Made by a program: the position numbers and the translations under genes. From NCBI GenBank assembly GCA_030681075.1, contig JAUXUE010000101.1, forward strand, positions 1 through 6,213: a DNA stretch of 6,213 nucleotides. The letters run 5' to 3'. Origin of the DNA: Candidatus Amesbacteria bacterium (lineage in GTDB: Bacteria > Patescibacteriota > Microgenomatia > CAZETR01 > Amesbacteraceae). Shown in pieces: positions 5,316 to 6,213 of this stretch (positions are counted from its first letter, which is position 1; each line of letters starts with the position of its first letter). The notes beneath the pieces are model-generated. The model did not search any database and had not been told where the DNA came from. It was given only the letters and a program-made list of their open reading frames with translations.

Positions 5316-5359
5316 TCTTACTCACTAGATGTGTATTGCCCCACTTGACCTATTGTCTA
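5304..5359 (+). repeat. Right direct repeat, overlapping the cyclase 3' end
   Basis: Bases 5309-5359 are the partner of 3144-3194 (43 of 51 identical, first 17 perfect). TCAG precedes both, here with one extra A at 5308. The repeat enters the cyclase gene: its CCTATAG supplies the final Leu codon and the TAG stop (5313-5315). The position of the left copy's TATAAT is degenerate here (TAAACT at 5358-5363), so this copy does not carry the promoter. Confidence 0.85.
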
Positions 5360-5361
5360 AA

Positions 5362-5397
5362 CTAGTTCCTAGTTCCTAGTATATTAGGAACTTTTAT
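5362..5397 (+). terminator. Hairpin plus short T-run after the cyclase gene
   Basis: AGTTCCTA (5371-5378) pairs perfectly with TAGGAACT (5385-5392) across a 6-nt loop, and TTTT follows (5392-5395). This looks like a modest intrinsic terminator for the RiPP operon; the stem is short and AT-rich and the T-run is only four. The 5' arm is duplicated with a 7-bp period (CTAGTTC CTAGTTC CTAG, 5362-5379), so two alternative 5' arms compete for one 3' arm. Confidence 0.55.
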
Positions 5398-5411
5398 GGT
5401 AATCTTTAGGT
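5393..5411 (+). promoter_or_regulatory. Extended -10 promoter, leaderless start of the HTH gene
   Basis: TTTATGG plus TAATCT (5400-5405) gives an extended -10 box (TGG 5397-5399), followed by 6 nt (TTAGGT) and the ATG at 5412. TTTATGGTAA (5393-5402) is identical to 2329-2338 with the same distance to the start codon. It begins right at the T-run of the preceding terminator. No Shine-Dalgarno is present. Confidence 0.55.
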
Positions 5412-6213
5412 ATGAAGACTAGTCAAAAAATAATCGATTATCTTGGAGAGCATCGACAAGCTAACGCTCAGGAATTAGCTGATTATCTGGAGATTACAGA
5501 CAGAGGCGTGCGCAAGCAGTTGCTGGTTTTGCTGAAAAAAGGGATTCTGACAAAAAAGGGTCATCCACCAATTGTTTATTACCAGCTGAGTCTAGATCCA
5601 AATAAAGGATCTAGAGACCCTCTACCAACCAATATTGTCAAGGAAATCAATCATAATTTTTTATTTATTACGCCGACAGGTGAAAAATTAGAAGGGATTA
5701 ATGGTTTTGAAGCGTGGTGTCAAAAACACGATTTACCGTTTGTTAAAACTACGCAGGAGTACGTTGCTATGCTCAAAAAATTTGGGCAATACAAAAAACA
5801 AGGTTTAATAAATGGTATGGACAAACTTAAACGAACGTACGAGCAAGTATATTTGGATAATTTGTATTACCTAGATTTTTACAGTATTGATCGTTTTGGT
5901 AAGACTAAACTGGGTCAGCTTTTGTTGTATGCCAAACAGAGCCAGCAAACGACTTTGATGTCAGAGTTAATTGACACTTTAGCCCCCGCAATTAAAAAAC
6001 TAATTAAAGTAAAAAACATTACAAGTGTTGCTTTTATACCTCCGACGGTTAAACGACAAATACAGTTCATGTCTGTACTTAAAAAAAGACTTCATCTCAA
6101 GCTTCGGGTTATTGAAATTCAAAAAATAAAATCTGATGTGGCCGTGCCTCAAAAAAGTTTAAGTAAACTGGCCGATCGCATTGAAAATGCTCAACATTCT
6201 CTTGTAGTAAAAG
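5412..6213 (+). CDS. Winged-helix/ComF-like phosphoribosyltransferase fusion, 3' end missing
   Basis: The frame is open from ATG 5412 to the window end (267 complete codons). Residues about 3-60 are a winged helix-turn-helix: IIDYLGEHRQANAQELADYL, a recognition helix near DRGVRKQLLVLLKKG (30-44), and a wing ending IVYYQLS. The middle (about 75-200) has no motif I recognise. Residues about 203-267 resemble the ComF phosphoribosyltransferase family: a strand TSVAFIPPTVKRQIQFM (204-220), where ComF has PVP and RGFNQ-like elements, and VPQKSLSKLADRIENA (245-260), matching the ComF QxxLxxxxRxxN signature. The PRPP-binding acidic loop should lie further on and is cut off. Proteins of this kind in small bacterial genomes may sense nucleotides or serve DNA uptake; neither is shown. 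The start is supported by the extended -10 box. It is a separate unit from the RiPP operon. Confidence 0.75.
   Translation, partial: MKTSQKIIDYLGEHRQANAQELADYLEITDRGVRKQLLVLLKKGILTKKGHPPIVYYQLSLDPNKGSRDPLPTNIVKEINHNFLFITPTGEKLEGINGFEAWCQKHDLPFVKTTQEYVAMLKKFGQYKKQGLINGMDKLKRTYEQVYLDNLYYLDFYSIDRFGKTKLGQLLLYAKQSQQTTLMSELIDTLAPAIKKLIKVKNITSVAFIPPTVKRQIQFMSVLKKRLHLKLRVIEIQKIKSDVAVPQKSLSKLADRIENAQHSLVVK

Noticed and set aside
3144..5359. Transposition target-site duplication or integron attC site
   Set aside because: At 51 bp with 8 differences the repeats are too long and diverged for a target-site duplication, there are no inverted ends, and I see no paired attC core sites.
1..6213. CRISPR array, tRNA, rRNA or transposase
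   Set aside because: No regularly spaced identical repeats, no tRNA-like cloverleaf or conserved rRNA segment and no transposase or integrase motif were seen; the long repeats occur only twice.

Overview
The window looks like a piece of a small, AT-leaning bacterial genome, most likely Patescibacteria (CPR), perhaps Microgenomates-like. This is an inference from the gene types (a DUF6922-like protein, a winged-helix/ComF-like fusion, a short LysM-M23 endopeptidase next to murE), the very tight packing, and a repeated pattern in which a -10 box sits exactly 6 nt before the start codon, implying leaderless mRNAs. No rRNA or marker gene is present to fix the taxonomy.

Layout. (1) 1-1795, + strand: the 3' end of murE (peptidoglycan precursor ligase), a membrane-anchored LysM/M23 murein endopeptidase and a Nudix hydrolase, separated by only 2-4 nt. 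(2) 1743-2309, - strand: a nucleoside 2-deoxyribosyltransferase-like protein with an apparent C-terminal ribbon-helix-helix segment; its 3' end overlaps the Nudix gene. (3) 2310-2347: a compact divergent promoter pair. (4) 2348-3080, + strand: a DUF6922-like protein and a cupin, overlapping by 8 bp. (5) 3140-5359: a self-contained, AT-rich cassette bounded by two imperfect ~51-bp direct repeats. It holds a promoter, an extremely strong Shine-Dalgarno, an uncatalogued 44-codon gene, a PqqD-like RiPP recognition element (RRE) protein, and an asparagine-synthetase-like amide-forming enzyme of the lasso-cyclase type. (6) 5371-6213: a terminator-like hairpin, another leaderless promoter, and a wHTH/phosphoribosyltransferase gene cut by the window end.

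The most interesting part is region 5. The order small peptide, then RRE protein, then ATP-dependent cyclase is that of a lasso-peptide (RiPP) operon. The peptide lacks the usual lasso leader and core signatures, and neither the transglutaminase-like leader protease (B2) nor an ABC exporter is present here. It is either a divergent lasso-like pathway with its protease elsewhere or a new RiPP type made by a minimal three-gene set. The flanking repeats, with the right copy supplying the cyclase stop codon, suggest that the set moves or was inserted as a cassette.
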